Assembly: GCF_001571325.1 (NCBI RefSeq)
Contig: NZ_BCTO01000007.1
Location: 212,934-276,933, forward strand
Source: Delftia tsuruhatensis NBRC 16741
Lineage (GTDB): Bacteria; Pseudomonadota; Gammaproteobacteria; Burkholderiales; Burkholderiaceae_C
DNA length: 64,000 bases
Reading direction: 5' to 3'
Below the pieces are notes generated by a model. That model was not told the origin of the DNA. It was given only the letters and a program-made list of their open reading frames with translations, and ran no database searches. The position numbers and the translations under genes were made by a program. Positions 27,087 to 35,505 of the stretch are shown here, piece by piece. Positions within the stretch are counted from its first letter, which is position 1, and each line of letters starts with the position of its first letter.

Positions 27087-28461
27087 GCATCAAGGCTTCT
27101 ATCTCGTCGGGCTCCACGGGCACGCCGCGCGTGATCAGCTCGCAGCCGGTCTCGGTGACGATGGCATCGTCCTCGATGCGGATGCCGATGTTGTGGAACT
27201 GCTCGGGCACGCCGGCCGCAGGGCGCACGTAGATGCCCGGCTCGATGGTGGTGCACATTCCCGGACGCAGGATGCGGCTGGGGCGGTTGGTGATGGTCTC
27301 GCCCGACAGCGGGTCCTTGCGCTCGTGCGACTGGCCCAGCTCCGAAGGCTCCACATAGCTGCCGCAGTCATGCACGTCCATGCCCAGCCAGTGGCCGGTG
27401 CGGTGCATGTAGAACTGGAAGAAGGCGCGCTGCTCGATCACGTCCTGGGCATTGCCATAGACCTTTTTGTCCAGCAGGCCCAGATCCAGCATGCCCTGCG
27501 CCAGCACGGCCACGGTGGCGTCGTGCGGATCGTTGAAGCGCGCGCCGGCCCGCGTGGCCGCCACGGCAGCCTTCTGGCTTTCCAGCACCAGCTCGTAGAG
27601 CGCGCGCTGCGGGCCGGTGAAGCGGCCATCGGCGGGGAAGGTGCGCGTGATGTCGCTGGCGTAGCCGTCGAGCTCGCAGCCGGCGTCGATGAGCACCAGT
27701 TCGCCCGCGCGCACGGGGGCCTTGTCGGCCTGGTAGTGCAGCACGCAGGCATTGGCGCCGGCGGCCACGATGGAGCCGTAGGCCACGTACTGCGAGCCCT
27801 GCTGGCGGAATTCATGCAGCAGCTCGGCATCCAGGTGGTATTCACGCACTTCCTGGCCTGCGCGCAGCATGCGCGCCGAGCGCTGCATGGCGCGGATATG
27901 GGCCTGGGCGCTGATGGCGGCGGCGCGGCGCATGATGTCCTGCTCGTGGGCGTCCTTGACCAGGCGCATCTCGTCCAGCAGCGTGCACAGGTCGCCCTGC
28001 TCGGACGGGCACAGCGCGCCAAAGCGCACCCGTGCGCGCACCTGGCCCAGCCAGCCTTCCACGCGCACGGCCAGCCCTTCGTGCGTGGCGAACGGATACC
28101 AGAGGCGGCCCCGGTTCTCCAGCAGGCGGGGCAGGCGCGTATCGATCTCGGAGCTGGAGAACGCCTGGCTCACGCCCAGCGTGGCCACGGCAGCCTCGGG
28201 GCCCAGGCGGATGCCGTCCCAGATTTCGCGCTCCAGGTCCTTGGGCTGGCAAAACAGCACGCTGGAGCCATCGGCGGCCAGTACCAGGCAGGCATTGGGC
28301 TCGGCAAAGCCGGTCAGGTAATAGAAATAGCTGTCGTGGCGGTACAGATAGCCGGTGTCCCGGTTGCGCTGGCGCTCGGGAGCGGTGGGAATGATGGCGA
28401 TGCCGCCGGCGCCCAACTGGGCGGCCAAGCGTGCGCGGCGTTGGGCATAAACAGATGTCAT
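27079..28461 (-). CDS. pepP: Xaa-Pro aminopeptidase (aminopeptidase P)
   Basis: The 460-residue protein has the AMP_N domain (SYFYYLTGFAEPNACLVLA near residue 50) and the pita-bread metallopeptidase domain. Metal ligands are visible in LIDAGCELDGYASDITRTFP (two Asp), HRTGHWLGMDVHD (His), TTIEPGIYV (Glu) and GIRIEDDAIVT (Glu). It removes N-terminal residues that precede proline, using two Mn ions. The start at 28461 was chosen over an upstream Met. It overlaps the CPBP gene by 8 bp. Confidence 0.95.
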   Translation of the reverse strand: MTSVYAQRRARLAAQLGAGGIAIIPTAPERQRNRDTGYLYRHDSYFYYLTGFAEPNACLVLAADGSSVLFCQPKDLEREIWDGIRLGPEAAVATLGVSQAFSSSEIDTRLPRLLENRGRLWYPFATHEGLAVRVEGWLGQVRARVRFGALCPSEQGDLCTLLDEMRLVKDAHEQDIMRRAAAISAQAHIRAMQRSARMLRAGQEVREYHLDAELLHEFRQQGSQYVAYGSIVAAGANACVLHYQADKAPVRAGELVLIDAGCELDGYASDITRTFPADGRFTGPQRALYELVLESQKAAVAATRAGARFNDPHDATVAVLAQGMLDLGLLDKKVYGNAQDVIEQRAFFQFYMHRTGHWLGMDVHDCGSYVEPSELGQSHERKDPLSGETITNRPSRILRPGMCTTIEPGIYVRPAAGVPEQFHNIGIRIEDDAIVTETGCELITRGVPVEPDEIEALMRD

Positions 28462-28561
28462 GCAGCTATCGTACTGCCGTCCGGGGTTCTCCACAGTCCC
28501 CGGAACAGGGGAAGGAGGGGGGCAGTCGGCCGGCGTCAGGTGGACTTCAGCGCAGACACCG

Positions 28562-29092
28562 TCACTGCCCCAGGGCGCGCCGATTCCAGGGCGCCTTCAT
28601 CAGCATGCGCGCCAGTCCGCAAAAGCCGGTGGCACCAGCCACGATCAGACCGCAGCCCACGAAGGCCGAGAGCAGGTGCCACCACGGTGAAACCGTGGCA
28701 CCGAGCACGGCGCCCAGCAGTGCCAGCCCGCCCGCACCCAGTTGCACCTGGCGCTGCAGCTCCAGCGGCTGGCGGCTGTCGTGCAGCACGGGCAGGCCTT
28801 CGGCCTTCCAGGCGTCCAGGCCGCCGTCGAGCACATGGCCGGCACAGCCGGGCGGCAAGGCAGCCGCCAGGGCCTGGGCGTTGAGCCGCGTGCGGTTGCC
28901 GGAACGGCAGTGAAAGACCACGGCGGCCGGCGCATCGCCCCAGGCCTGGGCGCCCAGGCGCTCCATGGGCATGCTGCGGGCGCCTGCCATGCGTTCGCGC
29001 GCATGTTCGTCGGGCGCGCGGATGTCGATGAGCCAGGCGCCTTGCGCCTGCAACTGGCGGGCGGCCTGGGCCGAGATGAGGGGAAGGGACAT
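28562..29092 (-). CDS. rhodanese-domain protein with C-terminal DUF2892 membrane segment
   Basis: The 176-residue protein has a rhodanese domain (GAWLIDIRAPDEHARERM, then AVVFHCRSGNRTR with the catalytic Cys in CRSGNR) and a DUF2892-like membrane part of two helices (LGAGGLALLGAVLGATV and LLSAFVGCGLIVAGATG). Rhodaneses carry persulfide sulfur, and this fusion occurs in sulfur-stress operons. An AGGAG ribosome binding site precedes the ATG at 29092. It follows the ArsR-type gene by 25 bp on the same strand and is probably controlled by it. Confidence 0.88.
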   Translation of the reverse strand: MSLPLISAQAARQLQAQGAWLIDIRAPDEHARERMAGARSMPMERLGAQAWGDAPAAVVFHCRSGNRTRLNAQALAAALPPGCAGHVLDGGLDAWKAEGLPVLHDSRQPLELQRQVQLGAGGLALLGAVLGATVSPWWHLLSAFVGCGLIVAGATGFCGLARMLMKAPWNRRALGQ

Positions 29093-29117
29093 GGGACGAC
29101 TCCTGGGGTGGGGGTTT

Positions 29118-29435
29118 TCAGGGACAGAAGATGCTCTTGAGTGCCGCCACCAGCTTTTGCGCATCGGGATCGGCGATGCGGTAGTACAGGGTCTGCGACT
29201 CGCGGCGGTAGGCGACCAGGCCCTCCTCGCGCATGCGCGCCAGATGCTGGGACAGGGCCGACTGGCTCAGCGGGATGCGCTCCAGCAGCCCGCCCACCGA
29301 CAGCTCGCCATGCTCGATCAGCAGGCACAGCACCAGCAGGCGCCTCTCGTTGCCCACGGCGCGCAGCAGGGCGGCGGCGCGCGCCGCACCCTGCTGCAGG
29401 AAAGCCTGTTCGGAGGAGAGGATGGGTTGGTTCAT
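29118..29435 (-). CDS. ArsR-family repressor, BigR/SqrR-like persulfide sensor
   Basis: The protein is 105 residues with the ArsR fold: AAALLRAVGNERRLLVLCLL, LSVGGLLERIPLSQSALSQHLARMREEGLV, and TLYYRIADPDAQKLVAALKSIFCP. It has two cysteines, Cys37 and Cys104, in the positions expected for BigR-type sensors that form a tetrasulfide or disulfide link. It is divergent from a metallo-beta-lactamase-type hydrolase and upstream of a rhodanese. This matches the BigR operon theme of sulfide and persulfide detoxification. The A/T-rich gap between is the likely operator. Confidence 0.85.
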   Translation of the reverse strand: MNQPILSSEQAFLQQGAARAAALLRAVGNERRLLVLCLLIEHGELSVGGLLERIPLSQSALSQHLARMREEGLVAYRRESQTLYYRIADPDAQKLVAALKSIFCP

Positions 29436-29448
29436 GATTAAGAAAAAT

Positions 29449-29473
29449 CTAATTTAGCAAATTCTAATATACT
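29449..29473. promoter_or_regulatory. A/T-rich operator/promoter between the BigR-like gene and the hydrolase
   Basis: TTAG (29454-29457) N6 CTAA (29464-29467) is a perfect dyad, and CTAAT occurs twice with a 15-bp period. TATACT at 29468-29473 is a good -10 for the plus-strand hydrolase gene. The elements overlap, as expected for a repressor that blocks RNA polymerase. Confidence 0.55.
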
Positions 29474-29516
29474 TGCCGGCAGGCTGCACTGGAGCCATCG
29501 ACAAAGGAGTGCTTTC

Positions 29517-30413
29517 ATGACCTCGCCGCTGCGCATCGCGCCATTCTTCGACGAAGCCACCCATACCGTGACCTACCTGGTCTGGGATGCGAACACGGGC
29601 GAGGCCGCCGCCATCGACCCCGTGCTCGACTACGACCATGCCAGCGGCCAGGCCCACACCGGCTCGGCCGATGCCGTGCTGGCCGCCGCGCAGGCCCAGG
29701 GCCTGCGCCTGCGCTGGATCCTGGAAACCCATGCGCATGCCGACCACCTCAGCGCGGCCCCGTACCTGCGCGAGCGCACGGGCGCCCCGATCGCCGTGGG
29801 CGAGCACATCCGCGAGGTGCAGCGCATCTTCCGCCCCGTCTTCAACCTGCCCGCGCCCGCCGGGGAGCCGCCTTTCGACCGACTGCTGGCAGACGGCGAC
29901 AGCCTGCCCCTGGGCGGGCTGCGCATCGAGGTGCTGCACACGCCCGGCCATACGCCCGCCTGCGTGTCCTACCGCATCGAGGATGCGGTCTTCGTGGGCG
30001 ATACGCTGTTCATGCCCGACTACGGCACGGCGCGCGCCGACTTTCCGGGCGGCGATGCGCGCACGCTGTTCCGCTCCATCCAGCGCCTGCTGGCCCTGCC
30101 GCCCGCAACACGCCTGTTCATGTGCCATGACTACAAGGCGCCGGGCCGCGACCGCCACGCCTGGGAAACCACCGTTGCCGACCAACGTGCCGGCAACGTG
30201 CATGTGCACGCGGGCGTGGACGAGGCCAGCTTCGTGGCCATGCGCAACCGGCGCGACGCCACGCTGTCGGCGCCCGCCCTGCTGCTGCCCGCCATCCAGG
30301 TCAACATGCACGCAGGCCATTGGCCCGAGGCCGAGGCCAACGGCGTGCACTACCTCAAAATTCCGCTGCGCATGAAGCATCGGCCCCAGGCAGCGGACGC
30401 GAAGCAGGCGTAG
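29517..30413 (+). CDS. MBL-fold metallo-hydrolase, Blh/ETHE1-like persulfide dioxygenase family
   Basis: The 298-residue protein has zinc and iron ligands in ETHAHADHLSAAPYL (HxHxDH), TPGHTPACV (His) and VGDTLFMPDYGTARADFPG (Asp). It belongs to the Blh group of the persulfide dioxygenase family, which converts glutathione persulfide to sulfite. It is divergent from the BigR-like repressor. A strong AAAGGAG ribosome binding site precedes the ATG. It probably protects against sulfide together with the rhodanese and OsmC neighbours. Confidence 0.85.
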   Translation: MTSPLRIAPFFDEATHTVTYLVWDANTGEAAAIDPVLDYDHASGQAHTGSADAVLAAAQAQGLRLRWILETHAHADHLSAAPYLRERTGAPIAVGEHIREVQRIFRPVFNLPAPAGEPPFDRLLADGDSLPLGGLRIEVLHTPGHTPACVSYRIEDAVFVGDTLFMPDYGTARADFPGGDARTLFRSIQRLLALPPATRLFMCHDYKAPGRDRHAWETTVADQRAGNVHVHAGVDEASFVAMRNRRDATLSAPALLLPAIQVNMHAGHWPEAEANGVHYLKIPLRMKHRPQAADAKQA

Positions 30414-30470
30414 AGTCGTCCGTTGGCTCCCCCACCCCTCTTGCGACACCCCCAGGACAAAGGACCTTCC

Positions 30471-30881
30471 ATGATCCACAGCGCCCATGCCACCAGCACG
30501 GACACCCCCTATCGCGTCACGCTCGCAGACCCCCAAGGACACCGCTGGCACGTGGACGAGCCCGCGGACAAGGGCGGCGGCGACACGGCGCCCAACCCCC
30601 TGCAGCTGCTGCTGTCGGCCCTGGGCGCCTGCACCACGGTCACGCTGCAGATGTATGCGGCGCGCAAGCAGTGGAAGCTGGAGCAGGTGGATGTGCAATT
30701 GCGCCTGAACCCCGAAGGCACGCCGGCCAGCGGCAACCTGATCGAACGCCAGATTACCCTGCAAGGCGACCTGGACGACGAACAGCGCCAGCGCCTGCTG
30801 CAGGTGGCCGAGGCCTGCCCCGTGCACAAGCTGCTGGCCGGCGAAGTGCACATCCAGACCGCGCTGCAGCTGCCCGCCTGA
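30471..30881 (+). CDS. OsmC-family peroxiredoxin
   Basis: The 136-residue protein shows both OsmC/Ohr cysteines: LGACTTVTLQMYAARKQ and VAEACPVHKLLAGE. These proteins reduce organic hydroperoxides or persulfides using their thiol pair. It begins 57 bp after the Blh-like gene with an AAAGGA site and may be in the same operon as part of sulfur or oxidative defence. A long hairpin follows. Confidence 0.87.
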   Translation: MIHSAHATSTDTPYRVTLADPQGHRWHVDEPADKGGGDTAPNPLQLLLSALGACTTVTLQMYAARKQWKLEQVDVQLRLNPEGTPASGNLIERQITLQGDLDDEQRQRLLQVAEACPVHKLLAGEVHIQTALQLPA

Positions 30882-30904
30882 GCGAAGGACTGGCCACCAT
30901 GCAA

Positions 30905-30936
30905 AAGGCCCTGCGGCAGGTATGCCGCAGGGCCTT
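30905..30936. terminator. strong terminator after osmC-like gene
   Basis: AAGGCCCTGCGGCA (30905-30918) pairs with TGCCGCAGGGCCTT (30923-30936) around GGTA, a 14-bp perfect stem between convergent genes. Confidence 0.85.
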
Positions 30937-30962
30937 CGGAGTGGACGGGGACATGGCCGGCG

Positions 30963-31259
30963 TCAGGCTTCGCTGACCTCGATCTCCCCCGTATCGACAT
31001 AGAGTTCGAACTCCCGCTTGGCCAGCGACACGGTGATCGGCTGATCCTCCTGGGTCCAGGACAGCACATAGCTTCCGATGGCCGTGGCCACCTGCACACG
31101 GGTGCCACGCGGAATGTCTTCCAGTTGGCCATCGCCTACCCGGTGCTGCACATTGCCGGTGACCGTGGCTTCGAATTTCTCGGGGAATCGCTGGACTTCC
31201 ACGGCGCTCTGGACCGCCTCTTCAGCGGCTTCGGCGTGCGTCTGTACGGATGTATTCAT
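30963..31259 (-). CDS. small acidic protein of unknown function
   Basis: I do not recognise this 98-residue protein. It has no signal peptide or membrane helix. The N-terminus is a rich acidic helix (HAEAAEEAVQSAVEVQRF), followed by what looks like a small beta domain (IPRGTRVQVATAIGSYVLSW) and an acidic end (DTGEIEVSEA). A good AGGAG site precedes the ATG at 31259. Its leader contains a 10-bp stem-loop at 31285-31313. It is divergent from the pirin gene. Confidence 0.7.
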   Translation of the reverse strand: MNTSVQTHAEAAEEAVQSAVEVQRFPEKFEATVTGNVQHRVGDGQLEDIPRGTRVQVATAIGSYVLSWTQEDQPITVSLAKREFELYVDTGEIEVSEA

Positions 31260-31284
31260 GGCGTTTTCTCCTGTAAGAGTGAGG

Positions 31285-31313
31285 CCGGCGCCCGCCAAAA
31301 GGACGGGCGCCGG
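31285..31313. other. GC-rich stem-loop in the leader of the small acidic protein gene
   Basis: CCGGCGCCCG (31285-31294) pairs with CGGGCGCCGG (31304-31313) around a 9-base loop. It lies 26-54 bp upstream of the start, so it could be a transcript leader structure. No T-run follows in either direction. Confidence 0.5.
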
Positions 31314-31450
31314 GCCGTTCCTCGAATGTAAACAATGTTCCTGAGAATGCGCTGTCAGCGAACAGGCCCAATATCTGCGATCCTGGTTTGCCTGCTGCGC
31401 CGAGCTGCACGACACTGGTGGCCTCCCCCACGAACCAGGCCGATCCGCCC

Positions 31451-32389
31451 ATGTCCGACACGTCCCCACCCAACTCCCAGCCCCAGCACCTTCCCACCCG
31501 CACCGCCGACGTGGGCGGCATTCCCATCCAGCGCGCCATTCCGCAGCGCGCCCTGCGCAAGGTCGGTGCCTGGTGCTTTCTCGACCACGCCGGCCCCGCC
31601 GATCCCGCGCCGCCCGGCATGCAGGTCGGCCCGCATCCCCATATCGGCCTGCAGACCTTCACCTGGATGATCCGCGGCGAAGTGCTGCACCGCGACAGCC
31701 TGGGCAACACCCAGATCATCCGGCCCGGACAGGTCAATCTGATGACGGCAGGCCACGGCATCGCCCATTCCGAGGAAAGCCAGACGCCCTCGCACATCCA
31801 CGCCGCCCAGCTGTGGATTGCGCTGCCCGAATCGCACCGCAACGGTCCGCCCCGCTTCCAGCACTACCCCGAGCTGCCCAGGACCACGGTGGGGGACTTC
31901 ACGGCCACGGTGCTGGCCGGCGAGGCGCTGGGCCTGACGTCGCCCGCCGAGGTGCACACGCCCCTGATGAGCGTGGACCTGCATGCGGACAGCGCACGCA
32001 GCGCCAATGCCGTCGCCACGTTGCCGCTGCGCGCCGATTTCGAGCATGCCGTGCTCAGCCTGGAAGGTGACGTGCGCGTGAACGGCCAGCCGCTGCCGGT
32101 GGAGGAATTGCTCTACCTGCCCCTGGGCACGCCCTCGGTCGCCATCGAAGCGGCGCCCGGCAGCCGCCTGCTGGTCATTGGCGGCGAGCCCATGGATGAA
32201 GCCATCTTGCTGTGGTGGAACTTCGTGGCGCGCACGGGAGAGGAAATCGCCGAGGCCCGCGCGCAGTGGGAGGCCGAGACCCGGCAGCCCGCCACTGCGG
32301 CGCGCCGCTTCGGACCGCCGCTGGCTTCGCCCCTGGCGCCGCTGCATGCGCCTTCGCTGGACGGCGTGGTGCTGCGCGCCTCGCGCTGA
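31451..32389 (+). CDS. pirin-family protein (first copy)
   Basis: The 312-residue bicupin has the pirin N-terminal motif: GPHPHIGLQTFTWMIRGEVLHRDS, NLMTAGHGIAHSEES and the metal ligands His-His-His-Glu. The second half ends VEELLYLPLGTPSVAIEA and GGEPMDEAILLWWNFVA. Bacterial pirins include quercetinase-like enzymes and transcription co-factors. It is monocistronic, and a second, different pirin lies at 40931-41977. Confidence 0.85.
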   Translation: MSDTSPPNSQPQHLPTRTADVGGIPIQRAIPQRALRKVGAWCFLDHAGPADPAPPGMQVGPHPHIGLQTFTWMIRGEVLHRDSLGNTQIIRPGQVNLMTAGHGIAHSEESQTPSHIHAAQLWIALPESHRNGPPRFQHYPELPRTTVGDFTATVLAGEALGLTSPAEVHTPLMSVDLHADSARSANAVATLPLRADFEHAVLSLEGDVRVNGQPLPVEELLYLPLGTPSVAIEAAPGSRLLVIGGEPMDEAILLWWNFVARTGEEIAEARAQWEAETRQPATAARRFGPPLASPLAPLHAPSLDGVVLRASR

Positions 32390-32434
32390 AACGCGCCGTA
32401 CCGCAGCCTTCGCGGCGATCGCCGCCCCAGCAAA

Positions 32435-32458
32435 AAGGCGCCCCGAAAGGGGCGCCTT
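32435..32458. terminator. terminator between pirin and hpf
   Basis: AAGGCGCCCC (32435-32444) pairs with GGGGCGCCTT (32449-32458) around GAAA. It lies between convergent genes and can serve both. Confidence 0.85.
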
Positions 32459-32486
32459 GCCGTTGATGTTGCGGGAGTTTCGAGGG

Positions 32487-32867
32487 TCAGGCCGGGCTGG
32501 CCGCATCCACCTCGGTGCCATCTTCCACGCCGCGCACGCTCTCGCGGCCATGCTTGTCCTTGAGCTTGCCCAGATCGGTTTCCACCGCCCGCTTCAGCTT
32601 ATCGATGGCGGCGTTGAAGGCGTCCTTGACCTTCTCGGCCTCGGCGTTCACGGCGATCGGCGGGCGTCCATTGGCCCGGGTCTCCAGAACGCAGCGCTTG
32701 CCGGGAGCCCCCGAGGTCTTGAGCGCATCGACACCCGTGAGGAACACCTCCACGCGCACCACATAGTCCTTCAATCTCGCCAGCTTGGCGTTGATTTCTT
32801 CCTGCGCCCATTGCGCCAAGGACTCGCCACCCTGGATCGAATCGTCGGCATGAACCTGAACTTGCAT
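32487..32867 (-). CDS. HPF/RaiA-family ribosome hibernation factor
   Basis: The 126-residue protein carries the sigma-54 modulation domain: MQVQVHADDSIQGGESLAQWAQ, LKDYVVRVEVFLTGVDA and AEAEKVKDAFNAAIDKLKRAV. It is the short form that binds the 30S subunit to inactivate ribosomes in stationary phase. A near-perfect AGGAGG site lies 6-8 bases before the ATG at 32867, suggesting high expression. An upstream in-frame extension lacks family similarity. Confidence 0.87.
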   Translation of the reverse strand: MQVQVHADDSIQGGESLAQWAQEEINAKLARLKDYVVRVEVFLTGVDALKTSGAPGKRCVLETRANGRPPIAVNAEAEKVKDAFNAAIDKLKRAVETDLGKLKDKHGRESVRGVEDGTEVDAASPA

Positions 32868-33238
32868 GCATATCCTCCTAGTCGCCAAAAGCCGCACCAC
32901 CGGCGCGGCGGGGTTGTCGGGGCCATTGATGAACTGGCGAAACCATCGTAACGCCATGCGGGCTGCCTGCACAGCAAGTCGCACCCTGCGTCGTCAGGTT
33001 TTTCGCACTGCAGCATCCGCAGTCCCCACCCTGCCTACAGGCTACACCCAGAGGGGCGACGCCGGGTTCAGCGCGCTGAAGAAGCTTGAGATGCCTCAAG
33101 ACAACTCTTGCATTCACCTACACCTATTTGCGGTGATGGCCCTGCGCCGGTCGCGGGCGTTCAACCCCTTCCTACAGGTCGCAGGCACGATTGGGCTTAC
33201 AACGTGACCATCAGGACTTTCCCCTTGCCCCCCACCCC
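32868..33238. other. 371-bp intergenic region between hpf-like and puuD-like genes
   Basis: The region is divergent promoter space. I see no ORF with support and no strong terminator or dyad. Pockets of lower GC around 33090-33140 could hold a promoter. A stationary-phase promoter for the hibernation factor would be expected here. Confidence 0.4.
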
Positions 33239-34120
33239 ATGAGCCCACTTGCCTCACGCCGCCTCAAGATCGGCCTTTCGGCCTGTTTCTCCCATGCGGA
33301 CCCGCAGCGTCCGCTTTTCACGGGCAAGACGCTGCAGTACGTGGAGCAATCGATAGCGCACTGGATCATGTCGGCCGGCGCCATGGTGGTGATGGTGCCC
33401 TGCCCCACAGGCGAGACCGCGCGCGGCGATGTGACGCTGGAGCACTATGCCGAGTGGCTGGATGGCGTGGTCATGCATGGCGGCGCCGACGTCTGGCCCG
33501 GCAGCTATGGCGAGGAACCCATGCGCCCCGAATGGCTGGGCGACCGCGTGCGCGATCTCTACGACCTGGCCGTGGTCGAGGCGTTTTCCCAGGCCGGCAA
33601 GCCCATCTTCGGCGTCTGCCGCGGTCTGCAGCTGATCAACGTAGCCTTCGGCGGAACGCTCTACCAGGACATCGAGACCCAGGTGCCCGGCTCGCAGCTG
33701 CACCGCAATCCCACCGAGTACGACCGCCACTACCACGACATCGCCATCGTGCCCGGCAGCCGGCTGGAGGCGCTGTACCCCACGCTGGACCGCGCACGCG
33801 TCAACAGCATCCACCACCAGGGCATCAAGGACGTGGCGCCAGAGTTCGATGTGGAGGCCTGGAGCCTGCCCGACCGCATTCCCGAGGCCATCTTCCGCAA
33901 GCCCGGCACGCTCAAGAGCTATATCGCGGCCACGCAGTGGCACCCCGAATTCCAGTTCCGCAACCCGGACACCAGCACGCTGGATGACAGCGTGCTGCTG
34001 CGCGACTTCCTGGCCGCCTGCTCACGCGCCCGCGTGAGCCCGGCCGTGAGCCACAGCCCCTTCCAGATCCGCAACCGCGCCGCGCGCCTGCTGCGCCGCG
34101 CCTTGCTTCGCAGGCATTGA
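33239..34120 (+). CDS. gamma-glutamyl-gamma-aminobutyrate hydrolase family protein (peptidase C26, PuuD-like)
   Basis: The 293-residue class I amidotransferase has the nucleophile Cys in FGVCRGLQLINVAFGG and the His and Glu in ATQWHPEFQF. It also has WLDGVVMHGGADVWPGSYGEEP and SIHHQGIKDVAP. PuuD hydrolyses gamma-glutamyl-GABA in putrescine breakdown; related proteins act on other glutamyl amides. No other puu genes are adjacent. Its last 99 bases overlap the restored reading frame of the LysR pseudogene on the other strand. Confidence 0.87.
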   Translation: MSPLASRRLKIGLSACFSHADPQRPLFTGKTLQYVEQSIAHWIMSAGAMVVMVPCPTGETARGDVTLEHYAEWLDGVVMHGGADVWPGSYGEEPMRPEWLGDRVRDLYDLAVVEAFSQAGKPIFGVCRGLQLINVAFGGTLYQDIETQVPGSQLHRNPTEYDRHYHDIAIVPGSRLEALYPTLDRARVNSIHHQGIKDVAPEFDVEAWSLPDRIPEAIFRKPGTLKSYIAATQWHPEFQFRNPDTSTLDDSVLLRDFLAACSRARVSPAVSHSPFQIRNRAARLLRRALLRRH

Positions 34121-35031
34121 CGGCCCGGCGCCGCCAAGCGCCTGCGCCACCACCTGCTGCAACTGCCCGCGCAGCCACGCATGGGCGGGATCGGCCTGGT
34201 GGCGCGCGTGCCAGACATGAACATGGGCAGCGGCGGGCAGTCCACGGGCACCGCAACGCTGGCCAGCGATGACAGGGCCGTGCGGCCCAGCAGCGATGGC
34301 GCCGTCGCCAGCAGCGGCGTGCCGCGCACAAAGGCGGCCAGCGCCGCAAAGCCCGGCACGCGCACGGCAAAGCGGCGCTCCAGCCCGCGCGCCTGCAGTT
34401 GCAGGTCCAGGTCCAGCGCCTGGCGGTCGGCATAGGCCACGGTGGCGTGGTCGGCCTGCAGATAGTCGGCCAGGCTGGCCGGCGGCTGTCGCACGGCGCT
34501 GTCATAGAAGACGGCGTACTCATCGCTGAACAGGCGCTTTTGCACGATGTCCGTGGCATCGGGCGGGCGCGGGCTGATGGCCAGCAGGCAGGCGTCCGAG
34601 CGCAGCAGTTCGGCATCGGGCGCGCCGCTGTCGATCACGCGCAGCACCGTCCGGGGCGCGGCTGAGCGCAGGCGCCGGGCCAGTGCGGGCAGCAGCAGCT
34701 CGCGCTGCAGGTCGTTGGCGGCAATGGTGATCTCGGCACGCCAGTGCGCGGGGTCAAAGCTGGGCCCCTGGCCGAACTGCTGCATCTGCCGCAGCAGCTC
34801 GCGCGCAGGGCCCTGCAGCGCCAGTGCATGGGCCGTGGGCGCAATGCCCCGCCCCTGCCGCACGAACAATCGGTCGCCCGTGATGGCGCGCAGCTTGTCC
34901 AGCAGATGGCTGACGGCCGATTGCGTCACGCCCAGGCGCTGCGCCGCCGCCGTGACGCTGCCGGTCTCCAGCACGGCCAGCAGCAGTTGCAGCAGCCTGC
35001 CATCGAGCTGCGATCCATCGATTTGTCTCAT
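34022..35031 (-). pseudogene. LysR-family regulator with a -1 frameshift in the ligand-binding domain
   Basis: The start MRQIDGSQLDGRLLQLLLAV (35031) leads into the helix-turn-helix SVTAAAQRLGVTQSAVSHLLDKL. Residues 1-272 are in one frame to PPLPMFM (34216). The same frame then gives unrelated sequence, while a shifted frame from TGG at 34213 gives WHARHQADPAHAWLRGQLQQ, the conserved LysR C-terminal segment, and runs to a stop at 34022. One base appears deleted at 34213-34218. It is divergent from the LigAB-type genes and was probably their regulator. A sequencing error is possible. Confidence 0.85.
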
Positions 35032-35116
35032 GCATTCCATGATTGGCCGCCGCTTTATCTTTGGCAACGCGGGCCGGACACTGCCGCTGATCCAACGCAA
35101 ATACCGGAGACAAAAC

Positions 35117-35458
35117 ATGGCCGATCAGCCGCAGATTCCCGGCACCACCCTGTTCGACGGCAGGCAGGCCCGCAAGGGCTATGCGCTCAACAGCATGTGC
35201 TTTTCCTTCAACGAGCTGGCCAACCGCCAGGCCTTCCTGGCCGACGAAGAGGCCTATATGCGCAGCTACGGGCTGAACCAGGAGCAGGCCGAGGCCGTGC
35301 GCGCGCGCAACGTGCTGCAGATGATCGCGGCCGGCGGCAACGCCTACTACCTGGCCAAGCTGGCCGGCATCTTCCACCTGGACATGCAGGACATAGGCGC
35401 CCAGCAGACCGGCATGACCAAGGCCGAGTTCCAGGCCCTGCTGCGCTCGCACGCCTGA
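35117..35458 (+). CDS. LigA-type extradiol dioxygenase alpha subunit
   Basis: The 113-residue protein has the LigA fold: GTTLFDGRQARKGYALNSM, SFNELANRQAFLADEEAYM, then GLNQEQAEAVRARNVLQMI and GGNAYYLAKLAGIF. It forms the small helical subunit of a class III extradiol dioxygenase such as protocatechuate 4,5-dioxygenase. A GGAGA site precedes the ATG at 35117. It is 47 bp upstream of the beta subunit gene, and they form an operon divergent from the broken LysR gene. The exact aromatic substrate is not determined; gallate or protocatechuate are candidates. Confidence 0.88.
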   Translation: MADQPQIPGTTLFDGRQARKGYALNSMCFSFNELANRQAFLADEEAYMRSYGLNQEQAEAVRARNVLQMIAAGGNAYYLAKLAGIFHLDMQDIGAQQTGMTKAEFQALLRSHA

Positions 35459-35505
35459 GCCCCGCCGCAGACCACACGCAAGACACAGTACAGGAGACAC
35501 CCACC

